This document shows, piece by piece, positions 27,932 through 39,120 of a stretch of DNA of 64,000 bases (its first letter is position 1; each line of letters begins with the position of its first letter). The notes under the pieces are model-generated. The model was not told the origin of the DNA. It ran no database searches and worked only from the letters and a program-made list of their open reading frames with translations. The DNA comes from Fragum whitleyi. Taxonomy: Eukaryota > Mollusca > Bivalvia > Cardiida > Cardiidae. The translations under genes and the position numbers were made by a program. The stretch lies in NCBI GenBank assembly GCA_948146395.1, contig OX411552.1:14244957-14308956 (forward strand), read 5' to 3'.

Positions 27932-28934
27932 TATACGAGGGATGATCCAGAAGTTTGTAAAATGGGCTAATAACTTTCACATTTCTGGCTTGTTCATTAT
28001 ATAATTTGGTGAAATTGAAGTTTAGTAACTGCGGAATTCACGAACAGTATTATTGTTACAGAATTTTCTACAGCGGCCTACGAATGCGTTACCATAGTAA
28101 CACATATATGCTTAGGCGGGGGGAAAATATTGAAAATCTGTTAAATAAATCAAGTTTTTAGTAAGTTTTCTGAAACCGTAGTTGAAAATCCTTGGCTAGA
28201 TTAAATAAGACGTTAATAGAAAATTATTGATTATTTTTAAAGCTTGTTGGGAGACTTTTACGGACACAGAATATTTTAATAACACAGACTATTCGAGAAA
28301 AAAATGACAAGACGTCAAAACCAAAATATGGATGCCGTTTATTTTTCGATATTTTTCTCGTGATCTATGTTGTTCGCCAACCCAAACATTTCAAATATAT
28401 TAGAAAAATGATAAAAATGTGCAGAAGAGAATTTTTTCGTAAAGCTATTCTGGATATTAAAAGAGGGCCAGGCTTCGTAGAAGGATTTAGACTGGTGTAA
28501 GAGAGTTTGAACGAACGAACTTATCCTAAACGATTCTCATTATTTTCCAAAATAAAAGCCCTGTATCTGGATCTCAACTTTACTAGAAGTACTATGCATA
28601 TAGAAAATGTAAACTAATTTGGTTCCAAATGTTATGTGGATAATTTCTGTAAGTTGGTTTATCAGGCACAGAAAGGAATAAGAGTTAGCAGAGGCTATGT
28701 AGAAGAGTGTAAATAATGACGTCGCATTTGACGTTCTTGCTCCCCCGCCTACATGCAGGGTCTCTGTCTTGATTTATACCCTTTACAGCCCCTATTGAAT
28801 GTAAGCATATAAAATTTTGCACGTTTATCACACAGATGATGTATTAAAAGACTGTATAATTTTTATTTTGATAGTAAGCTTTTCTGTAGATTTATAACCT
28901 TATTATACGAACTTTTGGATCAACCCTCGTATAT
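27932..28934. mobile_element. Mariner-like element, non-autonomous, about 1 kb
   Basis: Inverted ends of about 28 bp: TATACGAGGGATGATCCAGA at left and the complement of CTTTTGGATCAACCCTCGTA at right. The sequence ACGAGGG-TGATCCA-AAGTT is typical of mariner-type termini, and the element is bounded by TA. The interior has no open frame above 60 codons and no transposase motif that I can read, so it is a deletion derivative or a dead copy. Confidence 0.7.
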
Positions 28935-28949
28935 ACATAATCAAAAAAA

Positions 28950-29880
28950 ATGTTGCACCCCTTACATAAAATTGTTTTGTAGACATAGACAAAGAATTGT
29001 TTTCACGAAATTTTCGTGAATTTTTCAGCTTTGATATTTCGTGAAAAAATAAATTATGTCTTAGGATGGAAAGAAAAGTGTAATTTGACCCTCAACAAAC
29101 TCCCCATAATCATATATCTTGGAACACGCAAAAAGCAAGTTTCCAAAAAGCTTAATAAGACAACTCCAGAGTATTGCTACTGGTCCGTTTTGCTTTGAAT
29201 AAAGCGAACCTGGTACAAATATAACAATTAATAAAAAAAATAAAAGATTATTTGCCCTCTTTAAGCGGACAAAATCTTCAAAGAGGTCAGTAGAAGAATC
29301 GAGTACGATTACAACACAAAAAGCTGTTCCATGAAGAAGTTTGATCAAACAAGAAGTGTCTGAAACAGGAACTACCGCGAAGACCATCAGGGAGACCATG
29401 TCGACCAAAAAAAGAGGCAAGATACAGTTTTATTTCGACCAATAAATAGTCGAGTTACTATTCCGCGCCATGTTTGAAAAGAAAGCGATTGCTAGGTCAA
29501 CATATAATGCCACTATATCACGCCAAATCGCTATGTCAACTGGTTTTAGGTCTGCAGTACTCAGAAAACAACATATAACCTACGAATTACTACAAATCAT
29601 TATTCTTTGCCGTGTCGAGTGGAATTTCAGGACATGAAGAAGAGTCTACTAGTCCGATGAAAGCAGATTCCTTCGTGAAACTGTGGACAAAGAATTATTG
29701 TTTCGGTATACTTTGGGACTTCTGGTTGGCATGATCATAAACATGATGTTTATCTTCTCCGTATTGAGTATATTTTCCTTACAAAAAGTCAAGTGAAACA
29801 AACAAGGGTTGCAAAACTTTTTTGAATGTGTATATATTGATGTATACAAGGACATAACTCCAACGCTCACATCTCATATA
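28950..29880 (+). pseudogene. Possible Tc1-like transposase remnant
   Basis: Plus-strand frames with stops contain SDESRF at 29653-29670, the block around the second catalytic Asp of Tc1 transposases, preceded by WNFRT...RRVY. Nothing else in the frame is strong. It may be a coincidence; no terminal repeats are defined. Confidence 0.3.
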
Positions 29881-30018
29881 AATTTATCTAACGATCCTGT
29901 CTGTAAAAAGAGAATAGCCAGTTGTTAAAGTGTATCCGGTAGAGCATAGAAATTTATTTGGTGTGACGGAGGCGAACTATAAGAATTCAGCAGCCGAGAC
30001 CGATAAAATTTTCCATCT

Positions 30019-30043
30019 CAAAAAAAAAAAAAAAAAAAAAAAA
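30019..30043. repeat. Poly-A tract
   Basis: An uninterrupted run of about 24 A. Confidence 0.9.
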
Positions 30044-30566
30044 CGGATTGGGGACATAACATAGTTTTCATCGACGTGTAAAATATTAAAATATGCATAG
30101 TTTACTCAAAAAAATGTCTATGTATGTTACGTCATTGTGAAGTGATTCGATGTCGTGATTTTGGCGACCTACTTTGAAATACGAAAATCGAAACTACTTC
30201 TCGTCTTAAGCCTTAAAGACCATTAAGTCCATATCTATTTATGCAATGCATTAGAAGGGCTGAAGTGATACCAATTCTGATGAGGAGAACAATAAAACAA
30301 AAACCATTATATTTTAGATCTTATGAATGGAACTTTTAAGAACTTATAAGATTGGTCAATGACTTTCAGGCAATATTGTATTATAAGAAGTGATATAAAC
30401 ATACATGTATTTATCTTATAACTATACAAATATCGATGTGATAACATCCTGTATGATATTTTTTATGATATCACATAATTATTTTTAGAACATTGATATA
30501 GTGTGGTTATTTTTAGAAACTTGCATTTCAGTTAGAAACGTCGTCGAAAACAAGGAAAATAGGGTT

Positions 30567-30722
30567 ATAAGATAAATATAATACGTACTTTGTATATTGT
30601 ATGAAAAAATATCTAACTCGGTTGTGGGAATTGATAATTGTCTCGGCAGAGCCTCGACAATTATCAATTCTCCAAACCTCGTTACATATTTTTTCTCATA
30701 CAACACACTAAGTACGTATTAC
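30567..30722. repeat. Foldback element just past the GT92 stop
   Basis: Outer arms AATACGTACTTTGTATATTG / ACTAAGTACGTATT, inner arms GAATTGATAATTGTC / GACAATTATCAATTC around CTCGGCAGAGCCT. It begins 28 bp beyond the stop codon of the terminal exon, so it may lie in that transcript's 3' untranslated region. Confidence 0.75.
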
Positions 30723-30750
30723 ATATATACAAAACTGACGGTGTTCAGTT

Positions 30751-31732
30751 TCAACAAGCACCATAAATATCTCGCGGTTTATCACATAGTTGTATGTGGA
30801 TTTCAACATCTGGCAAAGTCTCCCACTGTTTGACGACATTTGTAATCAAATCGTCCTTGAACTTTTTGACAATGGTATCATCGAACATTCTCGTCCTTGT
30901 GTCATTATATTGGAGCAAGTTCCTATAGTGGTGTAGAAGGGCTATGTCATGTGGCACATAGCTGACTCTCGATTGTAGGATCACTGCGGTATGAATACGT
31001 AATACATCAACCAAGTCGGGTTTGACAATGTATTTTGATCTGGAGCCATAATGATATACTGAACGCTCGCGTAGTAATTGAAGAAGGGAGACTAATTTGT
31101 ACTTTTTAGCGGTTTTGTACCAAGAATCGTTTTGGGGTGGTATATCCCATTCTTTTCTAAAGAACACATTGGCAAACATATAAACGTTTCTATCTGGGAG
31201 AGACGTTATCATTTGTGACCACGAAGTGACGTCTTCCTTTCGAGGTATTATAAACTCATCTAAATCTAGATTAACAACATATTCAGATTTACCTCGATTT
31301 CTCATCAAACACTCGTTCAAAGATGCAAGCTGACCGAAATAATGGATTTCTTCACCATCTTTCGTTGGCGGCCATTTTCTTACTTTTATCGGAAGTTTCC
31401 ATTCAACAACTTCGATCGTCCCCTGTTGTATGTACGACCATAGCACCCTATCCACATTTGGTGCGATCGAATAGTTATAAAACACAAAATGATTTGCTCC
31501 AAGTATCTTATTTAGTTCGACCCATTCTATCAATTCGAAGGCGCGACCGTACCGGAAATTAAATGGCGACACGCATACTGTAAACTTCCGTTTGTTAGAC
31601 TGCTTTTTGATAACTGAAACTGGTATCACGTTGTTGGGAGTTTTACAATGTTCCTGGATAACCGACACAGCGAAGGGCGTGGTACCAGACCTTCTGGGCA
31701 GATCGTTACATTTGAAGAAGTATGATACAAAC
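30751..31732 (-). CDS. GT92 glycosyltransferase, distal terminal exon (catalytic)
   Basis: Encodes 326 residues of a glycosyltransferase family 92 (DUF23) catalytic region, expected to be lumenal in the Golgi; relatives such as GALT-1 transfer galactose. Seen: FNFRYGRAFELIEWVELNKI, GANHFVFYNYS, the acidic metal-site motif NLDLDEFI, HYFGQLASLNECL and the end LCDKPRDIYGAC before TGA. The exon starts after acceptor TTATCAACAG at 31733 with one nucleotide of a split codon, so it cannot start translation; the first Met is well inside the catalytic region. It is the same length from VSV/VSI on (305 residues) as the exon at 39121-40099 and about four residues in five agree. No matching anchor exon is found between the two. 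Either an alternative terminal exon of the locus starting at 50425, or an incomplete duplicate. Confidence 0.87.
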
Positions 31733-31794
31733 CTGTTGATAAATGAGAGAATGTGATCTGTTGTGCGAAAATGGACTATCTTGGAAGTTCAAAA

Positions 31795-32495
31795 AGTGTC
31801 AAACCAAGCCATTATTAGTTATACGGTTTCTTGTCGGGGTATATGACGATTTATTCCCGGCTGGAAAAATGATGTCACCCGAGCCGTAGGCGAGGGTTGA
31901 CATCATTTTTACTGCCGGGAATAAATCGCCATATACCCAGGCAAGAAACCGTATTACGAATTTATTATACTTCAAAGTTTTAGGGCTAAATATCTGTCTT
32001 TTGCCTATTTATGGCGTTCGTATAAACCGATTTCTATTAGACCACCAATATCCCTTAATGCGCCCCTATAAAAAGTAAACATGTACAAAGTGACGTCATA
32101 TATAGTTGTGACGTCACACTACTACACTCTGCGCTACTGTGATATGGAAGCGTTTGTTGGCTAAAACTCCGAGAAACTTTGCACTTTAAATGGACAGATT
32201 TGTACAAATTTTAGGTATTTATTGACATCTAGATCTATATCATTTTTTATTTGCACATTATTAACTGACATCCTTTTCAACTGTACCCTAGTGTGTATAT
32301 TCGGGTCGTGTTATCAGCGAAGCGAGAGAAACATGGCTGCCATTACCGTTTCGATTTTTAGTCTATGTTCATGTCGAGGCGCCTTAAGGAAACATTAGAG
32401 GTAATACCGGAGCGGCCGTAGCAATCAATGTTTGTCAGGTCAGCATTAACCAATGAAAATGCTAGAATTTTCTTTGCAGTATAATAAATGGCGCT
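31795..32495 (-). repeat. 650-bp dispersed element with TGACGTCA, copy 2
   Basis: Reverse orientation relative to 24690-25345. The terminal hairpin is intact here: GGTATATGACGATTTATTCC on one arm and its complement on the other, with TGATGTCA near the loop on each side. Two TGACGTCA-type sites lie near 32091-32115. It lies between the two GT92 terminal exons. Confidence 0.78.
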
Positions 32496-33141
32496 TGCTG
32501 CACCGGATGACAAGGACTAACACTTTTCGCTTACTTACAGACTTTCTGAATCTAGAATGATCATTCTTCTACCATTCTGAATATTTTGCTTCGGTTTGTC
32601 AGCTCGACTTTCTTGGAAAGTAATTTGAAATTCGTCGAATAAAAATCATCAATTGAATCCTTGAAAATTACCAATTGAATAATAGGCTTTATAGCAATTC
32701 TATAATTAGCATCGATCTTCGCATTGAAATCTAGGCTTTGAAATTTATTCTTAGAAAAAAAAAATAATTCCTGATAGTGACAGATTATATTGAAAACTAT
32801 TCAAAACTAAAGTGGAAGTCTTTAAAAAAAAAGCCTACGTGTTTATATTACCTATATCCGTGCCTTTTAGCTATTTCAAAAAGTGTACACATCTAAATCA
32901 AGATACGATAACTTACCCCGCCTTTCATGTCTGATGTAAAATTGCTACTCATGTATTTTTCTTGTGTGTTCTTTTCCATGTTGCAAAACCTGGGGCTGGT
33001 TATCACCCAAAACTTGAATTAATATGTTTCAAATCATAAATAACGATATTATTCCGTCTCTAGATTGACTTGGAAAAAAACAAAGAATTTACTTTGGTCT
33101 CTATTAATGTAAAGCTTTTTAAGTTGCTATTGTTGATATTT
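32496..33141. other. GT92 locus, no supported feature
   Basis: AT-rich; contains TCTAGAATGATCATTCT near 32551, a short palindrome. No exon seen. Confidence 0.5.
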
Positions 33142-33559
33142 TTATGCCCCCTAGATAGATCGGGGCATATTATTTTTACCCTGTGTATTTGTCTTTTTGT
33201 CTGTTTATCTTGTTGTCCGTATGTCCTCATTAAAACTTTAACGTTGGTCATAACTCTTGATTGGTAAGTGATTTCACATGTACATTGCTTGTGACAACCC
33301 TTTCTATAGGTGCTAACTTCAAGGATATTGGCCGAGGTCATTGTCAAGGTCAAATAAGTGTAAAATTAAAGCTTAACCTTGGCCATTTCTTTGCAATGGT
33401 AAATATTACAGCTTTCATATTTCACAAGTGTATTGTTTGTGGCGAGATGTTTCAGTTGAAACTTGATACCAAAGTCAGGGGCAGTGGTCAATGTCAAGGT
33501 CCTGTTCCCAAGATCTCTGTATCAAAATAATGGCTATAGCGGGGGCATCGGTGTTTTTG
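33142..33559 (+). repeat. Dispersed repeat TATGCCCCC...GGGGGCAT
   Basis: Starts TATGCCCCCTAGATAGATCG, ends GCGGGGGCATCGGTGTTTTTG, and holds AAGGTCAA-type phrases repeated twice. A fragment of the same family is near 34060-34145. Confidence 0.65.
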
Positions 33560-33721
33560 AAACACATCTTGTTCTTTTAAAGAAAAACATAAAAAAATTA
33601 TATTTTTATCTGAGAAATAAAGACAAACTAGTATGAGCAGCCCCCTTTATGAGAATTCCACTTACCCAAGTGACCCACAAATTTGACATCCCCTATGCAT
33701 TTTACAGTGTTAAGCATATTA

Positions 33722-33990
33722 AACCCGTCACGCAAAAAGGGACCACCTGGGTAGTGCATAAAGTGTCGACCATAGTCAGACTGCGCGGTTTGCGCAGACT
33801 GACTATGGTCGAAACTTTTCGCAAAGTGCTTAATTTCTAAATCTTGAATGTTCAATTTACCTTCCAGTGAAAGAATTTTTTTGAAATCCGACCTCTGGTT
33901 GACTTATGCTGGACCCAATCTCTTTTATAAATAAATAAATATTTATTTTACAGAGTTCCCTTATGGTTCCTTTTTGCGTGACGGGTCACA
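33722..33990. repeat. GTGACCCGTCA element, copy 2
   Basis: CCCGTCACGCAAAAAGGGAC at left, CCTTTTTGCGTGACGGGTCA at right. The core hairpin is CAGACTGCGCGGTTTGCGCA followed by GACTGACTATGGTCG. Full length is about 265 bp. Confidence 0.88.
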
Positions 33991-34254
33991 TAAATATATA
34001 TAAGTGCTCCACATGCAAAACCCAGCCACCAGTCTAAACTTGGTGGCTCCAAAGCAGAACTCGTGCTAATCTGTTCAGTTGATACCAAAGTCAAGGGCTT
34101 TAGTCAATGTCAAAGTCATATTCTCAAGATCTCTGTTCAAAAATTCGTTGAATTATCAAGAAATACCCTTAGATGACACCTTTGCAGTCTCGCAGCCAAA
34201 ACAGGGAGATTTTCAAAACAGTTATCTTTTACATTATCTAAGCAGAGTCATTTA

Positions 34255-34545
34255 AAAACGTGACGTCATGAAGTTGCCTTGTACTCACACGTTAAGTTTT
34301 CGCACTTTTAAGATATTTATAAAATATTGTTCACATTTCTTCAAATTTTTGCATTAAAGGTAAAGAAAAATTGTTTATTTTCGTGTAAGATCGATTATTG
34401 GTTCTATAAGCTAAAGCTTTCGTCGCAATCAAACTAAGAAGAATTAGTATAGACTAAGATCAGCTTGTCTAAAAGAAAAAAATAAGATCGACAAATACTT
34501 CATTTCGTAAGAAAGAAAAGCTATATGTTCACCAAATGAAAGATA
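34255..34545. repeat. Repeat related to 43890-44225, decayed
   Basis: Shares GTGACGTCA, TTTTTGCATTAAAG, TTTTCGTGTAAGATCGATTA, CATTTCGTAA and AAAGCTATATGTTCAC in order with the later copy. Confidence 0.6.
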
Positions 34546-34581
34546 AATTGATTTTACTCTATGTTTTCTATGTTTTATGCT

Positions 34582-35070
34582 CTCGCCCATATTTATGACA
34601 GCAAAAGACGTATGCAACCGAAATTATCGCCCTTATTTATGATAGCAAATTTAAGACGTTTGAAACCAAAATTATCGCCCATATTTATGACAGCAAAATA
34701 CGTTTGAAACCTAAATTATCGTCAATATTTATGATAGCAAATATCGTTTGAACACGAAATTATCGCCCATATTTATGATAGGAATATACGTTTGAAACCT
34801 TAATTATCGTCAATATTTATGATAGGAAAATACGTTTGAAACCTAAATAAACCTCAATATTTATGATAGCAAAAGACGTTTGAAACCAAAATTATCGCCC
34901 ATATTTATGATAGCAAAAGACGTTTGAAACCTAAGTTATCGTCAATATTTATGATAGGAAAATACGTTTGAAACCTTAATTATCGTCAATATTTATGATA
35001 GCAAAAGACGTTTGAAACCGAAATTATCGCCCATATTTATGATAGCAAAAGACTTTTGATACCGATATTA
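34582..35070. repeat. 44-bp minisatellite, 11 units
   Basis: Unit starts CGCCCATATTTATGATAGCA and continues AAAGACGTTTGAAACC...ATTAT. Units start near 34582, 34629, 34675 and then every 44 bp to 35027. Two variants, CGCCCATAT and CGTCAATAT, interleave. Confidence 0.95.
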
Positions 35071-35278
35071 TCGGAGATAATAATTTGGGCCAGCAATCAT
35101 TCGATTGAAAGGGTGTGCCAAATAAAAAGGAGTCGAATATTTTTCATTAAACAGGTTTATTTATTTTTTTTAATCATTAATATTTTTTAATTAAATTATT
35201 TAAAACTTTAACATAACCATTTATAACATACATAGATTGTCAAACATCCGGCTCATTGTCTGGTTATATCAATTGAAT

Positions 35279-35536
35279 TTGTGCCCGACATTTCCAACAA
35301 TTTCAAGGATAGCAAAATCTATGGTCAGCCTGTGTATAGACTGATAAAACTCTCTGTAGGTCTTAAGGTCTTCACCTCTCTTAAAGTGATCAGAGAATTT
35401 TTTTATTTTTATTTATCTATTTTTTTTTTTAATTTTCATTTTTTTTTATTTTTTTGTGTGTTGCGCTGCGTCTTGGTCGCCCAATGTATGAGACTAACAC
35501 TCGTTTAATTGTTGGAACTGTCACGCACTGGCTCAA
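35279..35536. repeat. GAGCC(A/T)GTGCGTGACATTTCC element, copy 2
   Basis: GCCCGACATTTCCAACAATT at left, TCACGCACTGGCTCA at right; the centre has been altered by T-rich expansion. Confidence 0.75.
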
Positions 35537-35590
35537 TTTTTAATCGGGAATTTTTGAGCGAAGCCGTCTTTCCCATGAATAGGTTGCATG

Positions 35591-35665
35591 AGTTGCTCAG
35601 CGAGAAACAGTTGTAACTGCCTATATGTTTATAGGCAGTTACAACCGTTTCACGCTGAGCCATGG
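35591..35665. repeat. Short hairpin element, copy 4
   Basis: GCTCAGCGAGAAACAGTTGT and its near-exact complement around CTGCCTATATG. Confidence 0.82.
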
Positions 35666-35884
35666 ACACGTCTTCGTTGAGCAACTTAAACCTTGTAACA
35701 ACATCTTTAATAAAGCAGAATTTACGAGTCTTTTTGTGGCCTATGTTGGTGTATCCTTGACTTAAGTTTTGAGGATGAAAACTGAACCAAAATTAACAAA
35801 TTAACAGAACTAATGAAATGAAACATATGTTATAAATGTATGAAACAGCTGTATATTTCGTGTTTAAGATAAATAACAACCGAG

Positions 35885-36000
35885 CTGTCAAACATAAAGT
35901 TACCCTATTGTTACAGTGCAAAAGTGTCGATCCTGGTCAGACAGCACAGATATCGCAAGCTAATCAGAACCAAAACTATTCGCTTTTTTCGTTTTTATGA
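35885..36000. repeat. GTGACCCGTCA element, decayed fragment
   Basis: Left part only: AAGTGTCGATCCTGGTCAGA, then a worn central hairpin. Confidence 0.5.
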
Positions 36001-36139
36001 AACCTCAGTTTTGTCTTCAATTTTCGCCCAAGCTGCGATACGTTTATTATTTATCACAATGGTTTTTAATAAATATTGAATATATAACTATGCAACAAAA
36101 ATAGGCAAGATAAACAAATTAATTACAGAATAAAACAAA

Positions 36140-36730
36140 AGGACTATGATGGTCCTATATCGCTCACCAGAGTATGTTATTCCAATTTGAAGACCCTTTT
36201 TTAATTTCTCTATGACATATAGTCATACACAGGATCAAACAACACAGAAGTATAACTTGCAATGAGAATGAAAGGTACTGTGAGGTGTTTTTGCAAGCTA
36301 AATGGAATCTATACCACACATTTTGAAAATTATATGTCTGCATATTAAGAACCTATTCTGTCTATCCTAAATGTGGCCCTACAGCATAGGATTTCTACAG
36401 CGTAGAATTTCACCATAAGATCATCCTTGCTAAGTTTCAGCTTGATTGTTCAATGGTGAAGGAGGAGAATTTTTTTCTAATACTTTCGTGATTTTTTGGT
36501 CTTTCTGTTACCATAGAAACAAAAGCTTTTGATGGAATAAAATTCTTTTAACAACTTTGGTAGAGCTTCACCCAAAGGACATCCATGCTAAGTTTCTGAT
36601 TGATTGGCCCAATGGTTTTGGCGGAGAAGATGTTTAAAGAAATAATTGACGGACGGTCTGGCGGACAGACAGACGGTGAGTGATCACAATAGCTCACATT
36701 GAGAACTTTGTGCTCAGGTGTGCTAAAATA
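36140..36730 (-). repeat. Mollusc-type dispersed repeat, copy D (reverse)
   Basis: Read on the minus strand it starts AGCACACCTGAGCACAAAG, passes the GTCTGTCTGTCC tract and ends GACCATCATAGTCCTTTTG. About 590 bp. Confidence 0.8.
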
Positions 36731-36799
36731 AAGGCTTCTCGGGAAAACCTGCCTAAAAAACGTCACTTGGTAATTTCATAGAAGGACTGCAAAGTATTG

Positions 36800-37193
36800 T
36801 AAAAATATTGAGAGTGATTGACTAAGTGTGCGGAGAGAATTTTTGAGTGAAATTTAGGGGAGATAATCCATAAACGCTAATTTTGTTCAAGATGAACAAA
36901 ATTAGCAATATATGTTATCTTCCTGTAATAACATATACGTTCTTTTCTGTTTGTGTATCGTCATGGACCAATCAGACACTTAAAATCCACACCAGCCAGT
37001 AGAATGGTAGAATAATTTGACCCATTTGATTAAAACGATCTCGAAATGCTTTCAAATGATTTTTGGAGCGTTTTTGATCGATTTTAGTGGGTGTTTGGAA
37101 TGAATGAATGAATGAATGAATGAGGCTCTGAGTGAATGAAGAAGAATGGTTTTGATCGGCATGAATGTCAATTTCACGATGTTCTTAACTGTA
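36800..37193. repeat. ACAGTTAACAACATCG-type element, copy 5
   Basis: Internal hairpin GCTAATTTTGTTCAAGATGA near 36880, a (GAAT)5 tract near 37100 and right end TTTCACGATGTTCTTAACTG. Confidence 0.8.
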
Positions 37194-37280
37194 TATTATG
37201 ATTTTTCTTGTTTTATAAAGAAAATATTTTGCTTTTTTCGAGAATAAGAAATTTAGTCTATAGTCAATTCTATTGTAATT

Positions 37281-37440
37281 TAAGGTAGTGGACCCGTTAA
37301 AGTTCCGCTACGTGTCGAAAGTAAAGAACTTAAACAGTGTTCGCCGAGGTTTCCTTATGAATTTCATTAGGAAACATCGGTCAACATTGTGAAAGATCAT
37401 GAGTTCAGAAATGTTGCGGATTTATTACAGGTCCACCTGA
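37281..37440. repeat. 163-bp palindromic element, copy 5
   Basis: TAAGGTAGTGGACCCGTTAA at left; the right end is worn to GGTCCACCTGA. Confidence 0.85.
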
Positions 37441-38060
37441 AATAGATTTTTTTTCTGAATGACATATCATATACTATTTATTGTGTACACGCAGCATAAT
37501 CATGCAGCTATATTGAGCTTAAATTTTGGTACTTTTAATATTCTTTAAGGAGAAGTTATGAGGAAAGACATTTTCACGTTTAAAACAAATACAAGTATCT
37601 CCTAATAAAATCGCTTACATATGATATAGTATTTGAGATGGTTTGGTCTAAAACTATCAATATTAGTGTCAGCAATAGATTGAAACAGAACAAAATTACA
37701 ACTTCATTTCTATAAACAAAAGAAAAAAGAAATATCAAAGCGAACTGCAAAATATTAGATGTTCAGAAAAAATAGAAATGTTTCAGTAAACGCGGTAAAA
37801 CTATATTTTGCATTAAAATCAAACCCCAAACATGTTTTAAACCTTTCATAACTGAAATAAAACCGACATATTCACAAAAAGTAAACATAAGATTTTGATT
37901 TAAAATACCTTTATGTCTAAAAATATAATTAAAAATGCAAAATATGTACAAATATTCTTTAAAAAAGATAATGCTGAAAAAAATATTTTTTGGACCTTTC
38001 TTTTTTTATGCTTTGTATGTATCAAAATTATAAAGCTGTATTGTAGGCTCGGTCCTTTGT
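37441..38060. other. GT92 locus, no supported feature
   Basis: Strongly AT-rich; no gene or repeat family recognised. Confidence 0.5.
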
Positions 38061-38163
38061 CCAGGGTGACATTGCAAACTGTTTGCTAATTGTACTTCGC
38101 TTTGCATGTGTACTTACTTGCATTTGCAACCAGTTTGCAACGTTTCTGTCATCCTGAACGTTT
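38061..38163. repeat. CCCTGCGTTCAGG foldback element, decayed copy
   Basis: Left end CCAGGGTGACATTGC, right end TCTGTCATCCTGAACG, centre CTTCGCTTTGCATGTGTACT. It is joined directly to the next short hairpin element. Confidence 0.65.
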
Positions 38164-38230
38164 CAGCTCGAAACTGTTGTAACCGCGTATCATCTTATAG
38201 GTAGTTAAAACAGTTTCGCCCTGAGCCATC
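38161..38230. repeat. Short hairpin element, copy 5
   Basis: CAGCTCGAAACTGTTGTAAC and diverged complement. Confidence 0.7.
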
Positions 38231-38233
38231 AAT

Positions 38234-38411
38234 ATGTGACCCGTCGCAAGAAATAGGACAAACCGAGAGCTCCGTAAACGTTGGAAAAAGAAAAAGATGT
38301 CGCAGTTTTAAAACCAAATATATGGTATGGTAAAATGATTATTTTTATACTACGTGCGAAAAGTTTCGACCTTTAATTCCTAGAGAGCTCCATTTCCATT
38401 GACGAGTCAAA
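38234..38411. repeat. GTGACCCGTCA element, short copy
   Basis: TGTGACCCGTCGCAAG at left and TTGACGAGTCAA at right but only about 178 bp; the central hairpin is missing. Confidence 0.6.
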
Positions 38412-39120
38412 TAATTTAAACAGTTACAAATAAGTGTTGTATTTTTGATTTTAGAATAAAAATAATTAAAAATGAGTACCAACAACGCAGGGTTTTCTTA
38501 AGAAATACCTATCTACCTATCTGTCCCTCTGTGAAACAATTGAAGAAAAAATACTTTTGACTTAGAGTGGTTATCATGATGTTTTCGAAAATCAAATCTG
38601 TGTGATATACACGACGGTTTCACTTGTGTGTGATTCGCACTTTTAGTAGCCTGAATAGCTGGGCAGTATGTAAAAGATCAGGATGTGCAGATTCACAGGC
38701 TCATCTGAGTTTATTTCTTTTGAAATATGTAAATTTATCTGAAATGAACACTAATGTCTTGCAAGTTTATTATTCTATTTATAATATGACCTGTTTTTTT
38801 GTGATAAAACGAAGAAATTCCTAATATTTATCAATTTCAGTTATTCCGCGAAACACAAAACGCCGTTTGCAAAATGAAGTCATCAAATGCAACATATGAC
38901 GTCATTTTCATAACGAAAATATGACGTCACTTCACATTCTTAGCCCATTTGCATAGGCCTAGTTATTACACTAGTGTAAAACACCCGTGTTACATCAAAA
39001 ATATTTCACTCCCGGTACGTAGGCCATATTATAACATATTTTGTAATAAACTGTTGTAAAAAGGGGTTGATCGCGCATTGTCTATAAAACTGATTGAAGC
39101 TGATAGAATTTTAAATGGTT
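38412..39120. other. 3' flank of proximal GT92 terminal exon
   Basis: Holds two TGACGTCA palindromes near 38887 and 38921. No exon seen. The trailing part presumably includes the 3' untranslated region on the minus strand. Confidence 0.5.

Noticed and set aside
34582..35070. CRISPR-like array
   Set aside because: Units are contiguous 44-bp repeats without unique spacers; it is a minisatellite in a eukaryotic genome.
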